Part shown: positions 9,648-18,554 of the stretch, in pieces
Position numbering within the stretch: the stretch's first letter is position 1
Layout: each line of letters starts with the position of its first letter
Origin: Epithemia pelagica
Lineage: Eukaryota; Bacillariophyta; Bacillariophyceae; Surirellales; Surirellaceae
Reading direction: 5' to 3'
Length of the DNA: 64,000 nucleotides
NCBI GenBank assembly: GCA_946965045.2
Contig: OX337230.1
Coordinates: 1,426,001 to 1,490,000, forward strand
Program-made: the position numbers and the translations under genes
Notes under the pieces: generated by a model
Database searches by the model: none
Told to the model about the DNA's origin: nothing
The model's input: only the letters and a program-made list of their open reading frames with translations

Positions 9648-10931
9648 ATGTCTTCTTCAGTTGTTTGGGTTCAGCTCTACTACAATGGAACGGATAATCC
9701 GGAGGGCGACCCCATAAAAGTTAGTCCAGTACCTGATGATGTTGCCGACTTGAAAGGTATAGTGTACCCTCGAAAAAGCAAGTCTCTCCAACACTGTGAT
9801 CCTGATGATTTGATTCTCTTCCCACCGAAATCTTCTCGTGGCAAGAAAAAGTATAACGTAGGCAAGAAATTGGAAGAGTTAGTGGATGAGTTGAAGTATG
9901 CATCTACTCCCACATCCTTTGATAGCCCCTTGGTCGTGGTGGCACCCGATCCAAAGAAACAGCCGTCAGGTGACCCAGGCTATCCTTTCCATGACAACAT
10001 TTACCCGAACAAGCCGAGTACACGGAGACCGCCCTTGCCGCCAACTCCCGAGACCCAACAACAACAACAACAACCGCAGCAAACTGATCCCATGGTGACA
10101 AACGCCTTGCAGATTTTGAGTATTTCGATGGAGCGAAAAGCCGCATGTCGGATGTGGACCGGAGACCCGACGGTCTATGATTTGAAAGCTACGTCATACC
10201 AAGACTTCGATAAAGCAGTGAGAGCTAAGTATGCCTTTCTTGACGATGAAGAGAATATCTCTTACTATGTCATCAAGCAGAAACGTGATGTTAGTTCTCG
10301 CGCTTATATATCCAACGACGATGAGTTGAACGACTTCTTTGATCTCGCAGGGAAACCAACGATTATTATTTGGCCTCGTGGAAATCCGTCGTTATCTCCA
10401 GCCTCGCTGCCCTCTGAGATAGAAATACATCTTTCGAGTGCAGAGTCTGTTTCCGAGTCTTCAGGGTCCTCTTGCGGCTATGCGCAGACACTTTTTCGAC
10501 AAGCGGTGCGAAAGCGTGACGGAAATCAATGTGTTTTGTCCGGCGAGGTATTAAGACCGAAAGCGGGAAATGTGGAAGCGGCTCACATCTTCGGTATTGA
10601 AGGGTCTCTTTGTAGCCAACGAGATGCTGCTGGAGTGCTGAACGCCTACGATACTTTGAATGGAATGCTTTTGGAGAAGTCGTTGCATGTGGCCTTTGAT
10701 GCTTATGATTGTTGTAAGGATGAATTTCTGGTCGTTCACGTGTCTAAGGAGGGCAAGTGGCGAGGTCTGCAGCAGTGGGATGGTAAAAAAGTGAGACTCT
10801 CAGTCGGTTCCCCCCTTTTCCCGTCTAGAGAGCTTCTGCAGGCCCGTTTTGCCCTGTACAAAGAGAGGCAGAGAGGAGACAAGACCTCAGGGCCAGCCGC
10901 TCCACGACGCAGTGGACCAAAATCACTTTAA
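9648..10931 (+). CDS. Crinkler-like protein with C-terminal HNH nuclease domain
   Basis: 427 residues. Residues 5-100 form a ubiquitin-like header resembling the Crinkler N-terminal domain: a short strand (VWVQLYY), then PIKVSPVPDDVADLK, then DPDDLILFPPK. A Pro/Gln-rich linker (about 125-148) leads to a second ubiquitin-like unit (163-245) ending TIIIWPRG. Residues 275-375 are an HNH_2-type nuclease: R290DGNQCVLSG, EAAHI with H313, then LNGMLLEKSLHVAFD with N338, H347 and D351. All the expected metal/catalytic His and Asn residues are present, so it is probably active. In the CR effector class such headers are joined to nuclease tips acting on DNA; whether this is a secreted effector, an intracellular defence or a conflict protein is unknown. 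No signal peptide is evident. Direct repeats bracket the gene. Confidence 0.8.
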   Translation: MSSSVVWVQLYYNGTDNPEGDPIKVSPVPDDVADLKGIVYPRKSKSLQHCDPDDLILFPPKSSRGKKKYNVGKKLEELVDELKYASTPTSFDSPLVVVAPDPKKQPSGDPGYPFHDNIYPNKPSTRRPPLPPTPETQQQQQQPQQTDPMVTNALQILSISMERKAACRMWTGDPTVYDLKATSYQDFDKAVRAKYAFLDDEENISYYVIKQKRDVSSRAYISNDDELNDFFDLAGKPTIIIWPRGNPSLSPASLPSEIEIHLSSAESVSESSGSSCGYAQTLFRQAVRKRDGNQCVLSGEVLRPKAGNVEAAHIFGIEGSLCSQRDAAGVLNAYDTLNGMLLEKSLHVAFDAYDCCKDEFLVVHVSKEGKWRGLQQWDGKKVRLSVGSPLFPSRELLQARFALYKERQRGDKTSGPAAPRRSGPKSL

Positions 10932-11284
10932 AGGTATTTTCTAATAGCCCATTTGTGGTTTCCATTGGGTTTTGGAGGTAATGAGGATATCTTGTGGCAA
11001 TACTAGTACCTCTCGTTTTGGCTGCTTGTTCCATCATTTCACAGACCGCGACAATGAGGATATCAGAAAGTTGAGCTGTTGGACTCGACGACCTTCTTGA
11101 TTCATTCTTGACTTGTTGTGTACCTTACCCTTGCAAACCTACTACTAGTACTTTGTTTGTGGATATCTTTTGACTCTGTTGTGAGGAAGGTATCGTAGAG
11201 TATCTTCTTGCTGCCATCTTCTCAACGGAGAGTTTTAACGGTCGAAGAAACGGGTGACCAACGACTGACGTCATTGAAATATCA
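10932..11284. other. Intergenic between the HNH gene and repeat copy 2
   Basis: No coding sequence seen. It contains a palindromic TGACGTCA at 11266-11273, just left of repeat copy 2, and probably the 3' UTR of the HNH gene. Confidence 0.5.
11266..11273. promoter_or_regulatory. TGACGTCA (CRE/bZIP) palindrome
   Basis: A perfect 8-bp CRE core, 200 bp upstream of ATG 11474 and 12 bp left of repeat copy 2, which adds two TGACTCA sites. In the diatom Phaeodactylum, TGACGT/ACGTCA elements bound by bZIP factors mediate CO2/cAMP control. Function here is inferred only. Confidence 0.35.
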
Positions 11285-11378
11285 ATATCTCGAAGAATGA
11301 TGTGCCAGTCGTGACTCAAAAGGCGAGTCCCGGTTTGTTGCACGGGACCACCTATCGTGACTCAGAAAGGACTCCTGG
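11285..11378. repeat. 90-bp promoter-type direct repeat, copy 2
   Basis: 94 bp; differs from 9051-9140 by a 4-bp insertion and three substitutions. It ends 95 bp upstream of ATG 11474 and carries two TGACTCA sites. Confidence 0.9.
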
Positions 11379-11473
11379 GTCCCGGGTTGTTCATGTTCGC
11401 CATGTTTATGTCACACTTTTCTGTCACACTTTTCTGTTGATGGTTTCGCTCCTAAGTTTTGGGAAGGTCAACC

Positions 11474-14400
11474 ATGAAGTTTCGGGCACTTTGGGTCGAC
11501 TATAGGAATGATGCCATTGTCCGGCTTCTTGCCGAAAGGGAAATGGAAGATGAGATTCCAATGGTGACGATTCGTGCCTCGGAACCGTTCCTGGATGACG
11601 AAAGCGATAGTGACAGCAGTGAAGATGCGGCTACCATCGGCGGGACTCCACAAGAGGAAGACGAGACCATGTCATTTACCAACGACTCCCCAATGGATGA
11701 ACAGCTATGGAAAGAGACATCCAACTCGAGCAATGATTTGTCATCTGAAAGAGAATATGTACCGGAATGTTGCGTCGACATAGTTCCCATCAATAACAGT
11801 AGCGTGAACCAACCGGCCGATCCCTCAGAAGAGCAGAAACAGTCGTTTTTATCTTCCAATCATCAGGATGATCTAAAGCTTGAACTGCTTGAACCGCTTC
11901 AGCCGGAAATCCAAGAATATCCCGCATTTATGCGAGAAGCTTGTTCGACATCACCAAGTTTCTTCCAAAGTTGGACCAAGAATCATAGTCGAAAGCTTAT
12001 CGCAAATGAACCATGGCATGAAAACATTCGTTCTTTACTATTCCGGCGTCACTTTCCTGTTCCTTCCCTTTCGGCATGGCTCCAGTTGGAGCTGGACTTT
12101 TTCAAGAAGATCAGATTTCTCTGTTCTGCAAGGTCTTGGAGACCGAACTTCATGGAGCACAGATCGACGACGACAGACGACCAGGATTGCACCCATGCCA
12201 ACAAGTTGAATGAAAAAGAACCGTCATTCAAGAAGATCCAGAAAAGAGAGTCTTTTTCATGCGAAACGCTTTCTCAGGACAAAACACATGGCAAGGAAAG
12301 TTCAATGACAAATTCACGTGCCATAGTTCCCTATGTTCCAGTGAAAAAGATGTCACCACCAGATCATGGAAACGAGACTGATCACGGAAAAATGCTTGGG
12401 TTCGTAAATATGATTGCTCAGCATATCGGAAAACAGGGTCTAATGCAAACGCCCATCAGTGGTAGGCACGCTGAAAAGGTGGAGGATCAACACGATCCAT
12501 CAGATGAATGTCTTGACGCTGCGACCATGCTTGGTTGTCCAACTTTGGCAGTTCCACACAAGCCACTTCAATCCAGGAAAGAGTTCGACCTGTTTACGCA
12601 GATCCCATCAAGCAGGAAGGAGCGAACGGGAGAGGGCGCGATAGGAGATCGAAAAGACACAGGCATCGCGAGGTTCAAGAAAAAGCCAAGGAACATGAAC
12701 GGGGCGAATACCGACAAAGTAAGTGAACGGACTGACAAGTTTTCCAGCAACGATGGGTTGAAAGCCCTGCTCATGACCGAAGAAATGGCAGAAGGTGGCG
12801 AAGCCACCAACGATGAACAGAAGGACGGTATGACAAACAGTGACGAAGCCCACGTACCCAAGAATGTAAATGCGAGAAAACGGGAAGTGTCCTTCGTGGA
12901 ACCATCATCTTCCCCAGCTGCCAAGATAGAAAAGCAGACCAGAAAGCGAAAGCGAAAAGAAGAGCGGAAAGAACGGAGACAGAAGAGACGCGAAAGGAAA
13001 GAAAGGAAAAGACTGGATCGTTCATCGCGGAAAGAACCCTTTCATGAAGAAACTCATGGAGAGGAAGATACCCGCGAGATAAGACAGGGCAAGTTGGATC
13101 GTGAGAAGGCTCCTGAAATTCAGTCCCATGATCACGAGTGCACCTCAAAGAGTATCGGACTTGTACAATCTGACGAGAGCCACAAGAAAAGTCACACAAT
13201 GCCGAAAGTCCTTCCTGAAAGAGGGATCGACGAAAAGGGTTCGACGATGCCATTTCTGATGGGTCTTGTCAGTGCCAGCCTTAAATCCAGTCAACTCCGC
13301 AAGAGCTTTTCTTTTCAGAACAAAGATACTTCTCGAGCGGAACTAAGCAGCCAGAATGTACCAAAGAGTAATCAAAAGCAAGAAAGGCAAGTGGTATCTA
13401 CTAATGCAGTACAGGGGGAAGTTCTTGATTCCGAAAGAGACAAGCAACCGCCTTGTACCAGTAACGAAACCAATAAAGAATCTCCGAGTAGGCTCCCATT
13501 GGGCCATATTCAAGTACCCAAGTCCGAGGAGCCAAGTTCTGCCAAAATAACAACTGTCATAAAGCCATCGGGCGACAAAAGGCCGTGCCCCGATTCGAAA
13601 GTGCAAACTAAGCCCATGCCCACATCTTCAACAAAACCACAATCCTTGAGTTCCATCAGGCCTCGGGAGCCTATGGCTTCGAAACTGAAATCATATTCAA
13701 GCAAAGATGCCGGTAACTTCCTTTCGCACACCGTCTCTAGAACAGGGCGACAACTGCTTCCCGGCGTTCGTGCTGTCAACAAGATGAATAAGTTCCCTTT
13801 TCGAGAAAGACCAAGTAACTCCCTAGTGGTACCCACCAAAACGATAGAATCATTCCAAAACCCACTACCAGTGGCTGGGCCAAAGAATGCACGTGGAGAA
13901 CTCAGGACAGCTCCGGACGTTGAATCGAATAAAATGAACCAGACGCTACCCACGCTGACAGCAAGGTCTGAGGGTACGTTTGAAGGATTGCTCACAGAAC
14001 CACCAAGGGATATCGTGGGCATGACAGTCTCAACATCAACAACGAACAACATCCCTCTATTTGAAGACATCCATGATGACCCGACAGCAATTCCCCCGAT
14101 AACAATACTGTGCGCTGAGGACTTCCTGGAGCGTTGGGGACCAATCGTGGCGGCTTTGTCATCCGGGAAGTGGTCGACGACTGAAAACCCGACAAGTGTG
14201 TTGATGTCACAGACAAGCTTACCATACACCAGCGCAAAAATCTTGGTTGAGGACAGCCCCCTTGTTGATCAGTGCAACGTAGACCTCGAGTTGCCTGGAC
14301 GGTCTGCTATACTTATAATTTCCACATCAATTCTTGTCGACGAATACTGCACAAAATCAATTGTGTTGAGGACAGTGGCACTGTCCGGCATAAATCGCTA

Positions 14401-14905
14401 CAAACACCTCCATATCATGCTTGTGCTCGATTCGAAGGTCTCCCCGTCGATTGCCCAGCGTATATTCAAACTCCAATCGTCGATCCTGTCGACCAGGCGC
14501 AGTGGGTCCACTCAACTCTATTTCAAAACTACGGGTGCAGATTCGCTGGCAGGCAGTATCGCAGAGGTGGTCACGGCATACAGAAATGATCTGGGAGGAA
14601 CAAAACACCTGTTTCAAGACTTGCACGACAAGCAAGCCGTCGAGCGCACCATGTTTCTTTTGCACCTCATACCCACTTTGTGCGCATACGGAGCACTGGA
14701 CATATGTCACCTGATCAGAGCTTATTCGGCACAACGATCAACGAAGGGTACGCTTCATCTTCTTTTTACCGATCATCATCTTCGCCAGCACATCATGTTG
14801 GTTGCAACTTCAACAGAATCGGGCAACATTCATCCACAGGCAATGACGCAACTAGCAGAGTTTCTTGTTGCACCCCTTGCGAATTCAACGTGGGGCGAAC
14901 CATAA
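11474..14905 (+). CDS. Large nuclear-looking protein with basic region and globular C-terminus, unknown
   Basis: Start set at ATG 11474 (MKFRALWVDY); a longer frame would begin at TTG. 1143 residues. The first ~800 are polar and look disordered. A very basic stretch near 490-520 (RKRKRKEERKERRQKRRERK) is a likely nuclear localisation signal. The last ~250 residues look folded: FLERWGPIVAAL, then SAILIISTSILVDEYC, then RTVALSGINRYKHLHIMLVLD, then a helical tail with FLLHLIPTLCAYGALDICHLI. The order of a Rossmann-like sheet followed by a helix-hairpin-helix-like tail recalls XPF/ERCC4 relatives such as SHOC1/Zip2, but the canonical ERKxxxD is not visible and this is only a suggestion. Its stop lies 7 bp from the stop of the convergent next gene. 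Confidence 0.6.
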   Translation: MKFRALWVDYRNDAIVRLLAEREMEDEIPMVTIRASEPFLDDESDSDSSEDAATIGGTPQEEDETMSFTNDSPMDEQLWKETSNSSNDLSSEREYVPECCVDIVPINNSSVNQPADPSEEQKQSFLSSNHQDDLKLELLEPLQPEIQEYPAFMREACSTSPSFFQSWTKNHSRKLIANEPWHENIRSLLFRRHFPVPSLSAWLQLELDFFKKIRFLCSARSWRPNFMEHRSTTTDDQDCTHANKLNEKEPSFKKIQKRESFSCETLSQDKTHGKESSMTNSRAIVPYVPVKKMSPPDHGNETDHGKMLGFVNMIAQHIGKQGLMQTPISGRHAEKVEDQHDPSDECLDAATMLGCPTLAVPHKPLQSRKEFDLFTQIPSSRKERTGEGAIGDRKDTGIARFKKKPRNMNGANTDKVSERTDKFSSNDGLKALLMTEEMAEGGEATNDEQKDGMTNSDEAHVPKNVNARKREVSFVEPSSSPAAKIEKQTRKRKRKEERKERRQKRRERKERKRLDRSSRKEPFHEETHGEEDTREIRQGKLDREKAPEIQSHDHECTSKSIGLVQSDESHKKSHTMPKVLPERGIDEKGSTMPFLMGLVSASLKSSQLRKSFSFQNKDTSRAELSSQNVPKSNQKQERQVVSTNAVQGEVLDSERDKQPPCTSNETNKESPSRLPLGHIQVPKSEEPSSAKITTVIKPSGDKRPCPDSKVQTKPMPTSSTKPQSLSSIRPREPMASKLKSYSSKDAGNFLSHTVSRTGRQLLPGVRAVNKMNKFPFRERPSNSLVVPTKTIESFQNPLPVAGPKNARGELRTAPDVESNKMNQTLPTLTARSEGTFEGLLTEPPRDIVGMTVSTSTTNNIPLFEDIHDDPTAIPPITILCAEDFLERWGPIVAALSSGKWSTTENPTSVLMSQTSLPYTSAKILVEDSPLVDQCNVDLELPGRSAILIISTSILVDEYCTKSIVLRTVALSGINRYKHLHIMLVLDSKVSPSIAQRIFKLQSSILSTRRSGSTQLYFKTTGADSLAGSIAEVVTAYRNDLGGTKHLFQDLHDKQAVERTMFLLHLIPTLCAYGALDICHLIRAYSAQRSTKGTLHLLFTDHHLRQHIMLVATSTESGNIHPQAMTQLAEFLVAPLANSTWGEP

Positions 14906-14912
14906 TCGCCTC

Positions 14913-17126
14913 TCAAAAAATCTGAAAGTTCTCATCTGCTGCCTTAAGCTTGGCATAGATAGTACTCAAATCATCGTTGTCTTTAATTGCAAATGGCCCT
15001 TCTTTCTGTTTAGGCCCCTCCATGGCCTTTAACAAGCGAATAAGCTCCTCCTCTTGAGATTCATCCCTGGGGTCAATCTGGTAACCACCAAGAGGTTCCT
15101 CCACAAAATTATTCATCGCGTCTTCAAGCTCCTGCCGTACTTCTTGCCTTCCCTTTCTCGGACCTGAATTCATTTCCAACTCTCGACTCCACGAGCCCTC
15201 GTTGGGGTCAAGACTGATTGGAGGGCCAACTGTTGGAAGAAAAACTCTGGAATAAGTTTCAAAGAAAGCTGTCGACAGCAAGCATGCTACTTCGGCGTCG
15301 CCCTCAGCGACGGAAACTTGACCAGATCCACCAAACTCTTCGTCTACAAAACGATCAAAGCCATCGCTCATCCGGGGTTTTCCGAGACCATTGTGGGCAA
15401 ATCCGTGATCTTGATCAGGAAAGACTTTCACCATATGGTCCTTGACCCGCTTATCGGCGGTCAGTGCATTCATGAGATCTTCTGCGTCCAGTTTGGTTGC
15501 CCCTGGAATGGTATCTTTTTCGGCAAACACTGCCATGACAGCCACAAATCTCTCTTTACCATTCACGTCCCGCGTTGTGCCCACATGATTTTCACCAAAG
15601 AGATCGGCCAGATGGTACCGTGTAGGGTACCATGCAACACAGGCCATTGGATCTACGGGTGGAGGACCGACACGTCCGTCCACGTCATGAATGTTCCGAT
15701 TGGGGAACCACCCTGCAGCAGCTTCCAACGCCCTCCCCCCTCCATAACAAGTTCCCCAGACGACGACACTACTAACGCCATACCGTTCCCGTAGACAGGC
15801 TGCGGCGGCACGAATGTCAATGTTCACACGAAGATCCGTGTGCAGGCCCCGCCACTGCATATATGTTTGGCCTTGTTCGTTTGTTCCAGAAGTTGGACCA
15901 GTCCAGGGCTGGCCTCCAAAAAGGTCAGGCACCATCACAACCACTGGTTGGCATTCGAATGCTATTTTCTCCGCCAGCGCTCTCGTATCATTGGAGAAAG
16001 CACCGTATACATCGCTCAACAGGAGCACACCCTGAACTTCTGAGGCAGACAATTGAGCGCCAGTTGTTGTGTAGGCACCCCAGTCGGAATAATCTCGGTG
16101 CATGACATCCGCATAAATTCCCGTCTCATCACCTTCATCTTGCGCCACATCATCAAATCGAACGGGTCGTCGCGCAGCCTCTTCTCTCCGCGTTTGAATC
16201 TCTCGCAAGCGCTGTTCTGCCGGCGTATCCACTCGACTCGAGTTGTTGCTGTTCCGCGGTTTTCGCCCACCAGCAAGATAGGGTTTGAGGGCATCTCGAC
16301 TGGCCACAACGTAGGCTTGAACATAGGACTGGTTGGAGCCCTGAAATTCCACCACCGACCGAGACAAATTGTCCAGAACCACACGATCTTCCTCGTAATC
16401 ATCCACCATTCGAGCCTCTGCTCCCCAAACCTCTGGTTCCGAACTGGCATTGACTTCTCCCTCCCCTTCCTCTTCATCCATATTCCCACCCACAGAAGGT
16501 TTCCATGCTTTGGTATCTTTGCCGCGATCTTCCTCCTCGACAAATTCAGAAACATCCACGAGATCCTTTCCCTGGTCACTGGCAAACTTTCGAGTTGTAC
16601 TCTCTGGATTCGATTCGAATTCTTCTTCTTCGTCAAATAGTGAGGAATGTGAATACAGCGAGTTGGAGGCTTGGTTCTGAAGGAATCGTTGCACCAGTTC
16701 CGCCTTTCGCCCAGACACTTTCAAGCCTCGCAAGCGAAGTTGTTGCTTGAGCTGCGCCACGGTCAACTGTTCGACGTCGTCACGAGAGAATGTTTGATCT
16801 CGAGACGAATCCGGCAAGACGGCCTCGAAATAATCTTCCTCCGAATCTTGCTCTACATCTTGTTCATTTTCTTTCAAGACAAATGCCGTCGTAGTAAAAG
16901 TTCTATGCGTTTCCCTCCACAATAACTCTCGAGGAGTTCCCCATCCTGGTTTACCCACCACAGATCGCCGTGAAGCAGCCGGACCGACAAAGGAAAAGGC
17001 GTTGCTTCTATCCACAATAGCAATCAGACACAGAAGTCGAGTCACAAGTGTACCGCATGGAAATGGCTGACAGGAAGGCATGCTTTGAGGCCGTGGATGG
17101 AACAAAGATATCTCGGTTCGCATCAT
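14913..17126 (-). CDS. Plastid-targeted SAP-domain + dienelactone hydrolase-like protein
   Basis: 737 residues from ATG 17126; the next codon is also Met. The N-terminus has a hydrophobic core (LVTRLLCLIAIV) ending NAFSFVGP, close to the diatom ASAF-type plastid motif. Residues ~115-150 are a SAP motif (LTVAQLKQQLRLRGLKVSGR), typical of DNA or RNA binding. After an acidic linker, residues ~350-620 are an alpha/beta hydrolase of the dienelactone hydrolase family. Its nucleophile elbow is GTCYGGG (Cys), with Asp in FAEKDTIPGA and His in DQDHGFAH, so the Cys-Asp-His triad is complete. Substrate unknown. Joining a nucleic-acid-binding module to this hydrolase is unusual. Confidence 0.85.
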   Translation of the reverse strand: MMRTEISLFHPRPQSMPSCQPFPCGTLVTRLLCLIAIVDRSNAFSFVGPAASRRSVVGKPGWGTPRELLWRETHRTFTTTAFVLKENEQDVEQDSEEDYFEAVLPDSSRDQTFSRDDVEQLTVAQLKQQLRLRGLKVSGRKAELVQRFLQNQASNSLYSHSSLFDEEEEFESNPESTTRKFASDQGKDLVDVSEFVEEEDRGKDTKAWKPSVGGNMDEEEGEGEVNASSEPEVWGAEARMVDDYEEDRVVLDNLSRSVVEFQGSNQSYVQAYVVASRDALKPYLAGGRKPRNSNNSSRVDTPAEQRLREIQTRREEAARRPVRFDDVAQDEGDETGIYADVMHRDYSDWGAYTTTGAQLSASEVQGVLLLSDVYGAFSNDTRALAEKIAFECQPVVVMVPDLFGGQPWTGPTSGTNEQGQTYMQWRGLHTDLRVNIDIRAAAACLRERYGVSSVVVWGTCYGGGRALEAAAGWFPNRNIHDVDGRVGPPPVDPMACVAWYPTRYHLADLFGENHVGTTRDVNGKERFVAVMAVFAEKDTIPGATKLDAEDLMNALTADKRVKDHMVKVFPDQDHGFAHNGLGKPRMSDGFDRFVDEEFGGSGQVSVAEGDAEVACLLSTAFFETYSRVFLPTVGPPISLDPNEGSWSRELEMNSGPRKGRQEVRQELEDAMNNFVEEPLGGYQIDPRDESQEEELIRLLKAMEGPKQKEGPFAIKDNDDLSTIYAKLKAADENFQIF

Positions 17127-17750
17127 GGACGGTGGTCAAATTCTGTCTTGGTGTTGGGGTGGACTTTGGATTTTGACCTTTGATGGTTGCCCGTGTCACC
17201 AAAAAGCGACAACGAACAGAATCTTTTCGAACGAAAAGCGATCTACGCCCTATCTCTATTTGATAGAAATAAAATGGTATATATCATTGTTGAATGGAAT
17301 GTAACCCGCTAGGTTGTATTAGAATCATTTTGTGGTGACATGCTCGCACTCATAGTCATGGTAGTTAAGATACAGATCGTGTCAAACCGATAGCGTTGAT
17401 CCACAGATAGCCTGTGGTCAATCATGCTTCATCAGCCAGCAGCTTGCTCCTAGTATCTATGTCAATGAACACTCGTTGAAACCAATGATTAAGGACCGCA
17501 TCCCAAGCAAGATCTTGCTTAACTGAAGAATTAGTTTCTAGGCTGGAAGCTGATGATTTTGAGAAAAGGTGGGGGCCAGGACCAGCAAAAGAGTCGAAAA
17601 GAACATGGGTATGTTTTCAACTGGAACGTCTCGATTGCCGGGCTCTCGCCACACAGTCCTCTTTTGAATGGTTCGTTCTAATGAGACAGTTTCTGATAAA
17701 TCAGTAGAAGTAGTAAGTATTGTAAACATTGCGGACATTGGAGTTGCACC
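17127..17750. other. Intergenic
   Basis: 624 bp between two minus-strand genes. It should contain the 3' UTR of one and the promoter of the other. Nothing recognisable beyond AT-rich DNA. Confidence 0.4.
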
Positions 17751-18554
17751 TTATTGCACAGGATGGGCAACTTCTGGATTGTAGCACATGGTCAATTTGT
17801 CCTTGACACTGATCCACGCATTCAGGTACCAAGGGAGCACGTCCTCGTGTGAAGACATGTGCTGCTGAGAGCTAGTGGTTCTTTTCTCTGTGAAATTATC
17901 TCCTTGAATCAAAACCTCCTTTCTCCCATCCTTGTGAATCGTGGTTGTTTCGGACTTGGTCACTTTCTTGCCGTGCGCAAATTGTGTGGTTCGACTGGTA
18001 TACTGTCTCGTATCGCCATTGTAGCGGAATTCGCCAGTGGAAATGCTCACTTGGAAGCCCGCTCCTGGATGTCCCATTTGAAATCGTGAAGGAATCTTCA
18101 GGCCGGCAATTTTCTTGGTCGCCAAGACATCACCTGACGTCCACAGAAAGGCCAACGGATCTGTGCAAGAGTAGCCGACTCCCACCTTTTTCTTGCGTTT
18201 CCGAGAAGAGCCGGTTTGTGAGGCGTCTGCCGAGTTTCGTCGTTGGTGGCCTGGTTGTTGTTGTGATGTCCTACTAGTATTGGGTTGGTCGTTTTCCTCG
18301 TCATCGTCGTCGTCGTCAAAGCCTCCGTATTTGTAAATGTGATCGTACTGGGACTTGCGCGGAGGATCCATCAAGAGTGCGTACGCGGAGGATATTGCTG
18401 AGAATTGTTTCGTCGCTTCTGCCATTTCTTCTTCGGATGCACTGGTTAGCCGATCCGGATGGTATTGACGTGCCAAGTCACGATAGGCTTTCTTGATTTC
18501 ACCCAAGGATGCCGAATGCGGCACACCCAAGGCCTTGTACGGATCGGGTATCAT
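17751..18554 (-). CDS. J-domain (DnaJ-like) co-chaperone
   Basis: 267 residues. The J domain is at the very N-terminus (1-75): DPYKALGVPHSASLGEIKKAY, then a helix with YHPDR supplying the HPD motif that stimulates Hsp70 ATPase, and a final QYDHIYKYGGFD. A linker with Asp-rich and basic RKRKKK stretches follows. The C-terminal half is not a standard DnaJ C-terminal domain and has no Gly/Phe region or zinc cysteines; it shows beta-rich repeats (VQVSISTGEF-like, TKSETTTIHKDGRKEVL) as in DnaJB6-like small J proteins. Probably a cytosolic or nuclear Hsp40. Its promoter is divergent with the TFIIH gene. Confidence 0.9.
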   Translation of the reverse strand: MIPDPYKALGVPHSASLGEIKKAYRDLARQYHPDRLTSASEEEMAEATKQFSAISSAYALLMDPPRKSQYDHIYKYGGFDDDDDDEENDQPNTSRTSQQQPGHQRRNSADASQTGSSRKRKKKVGVGYSCTDPLAFLWTSGDVLATKKIAGLKIPSRFQMGHPGAGFQVSISTGEFRYNGDTRQYTSRTTQFAHGKKVTKSETTTIHKDGRKEVLIQGDNFTEKRTTSSQQHMSSHEDVLPWYLNAWISVKDKLTMCYNPEVAHPVQ

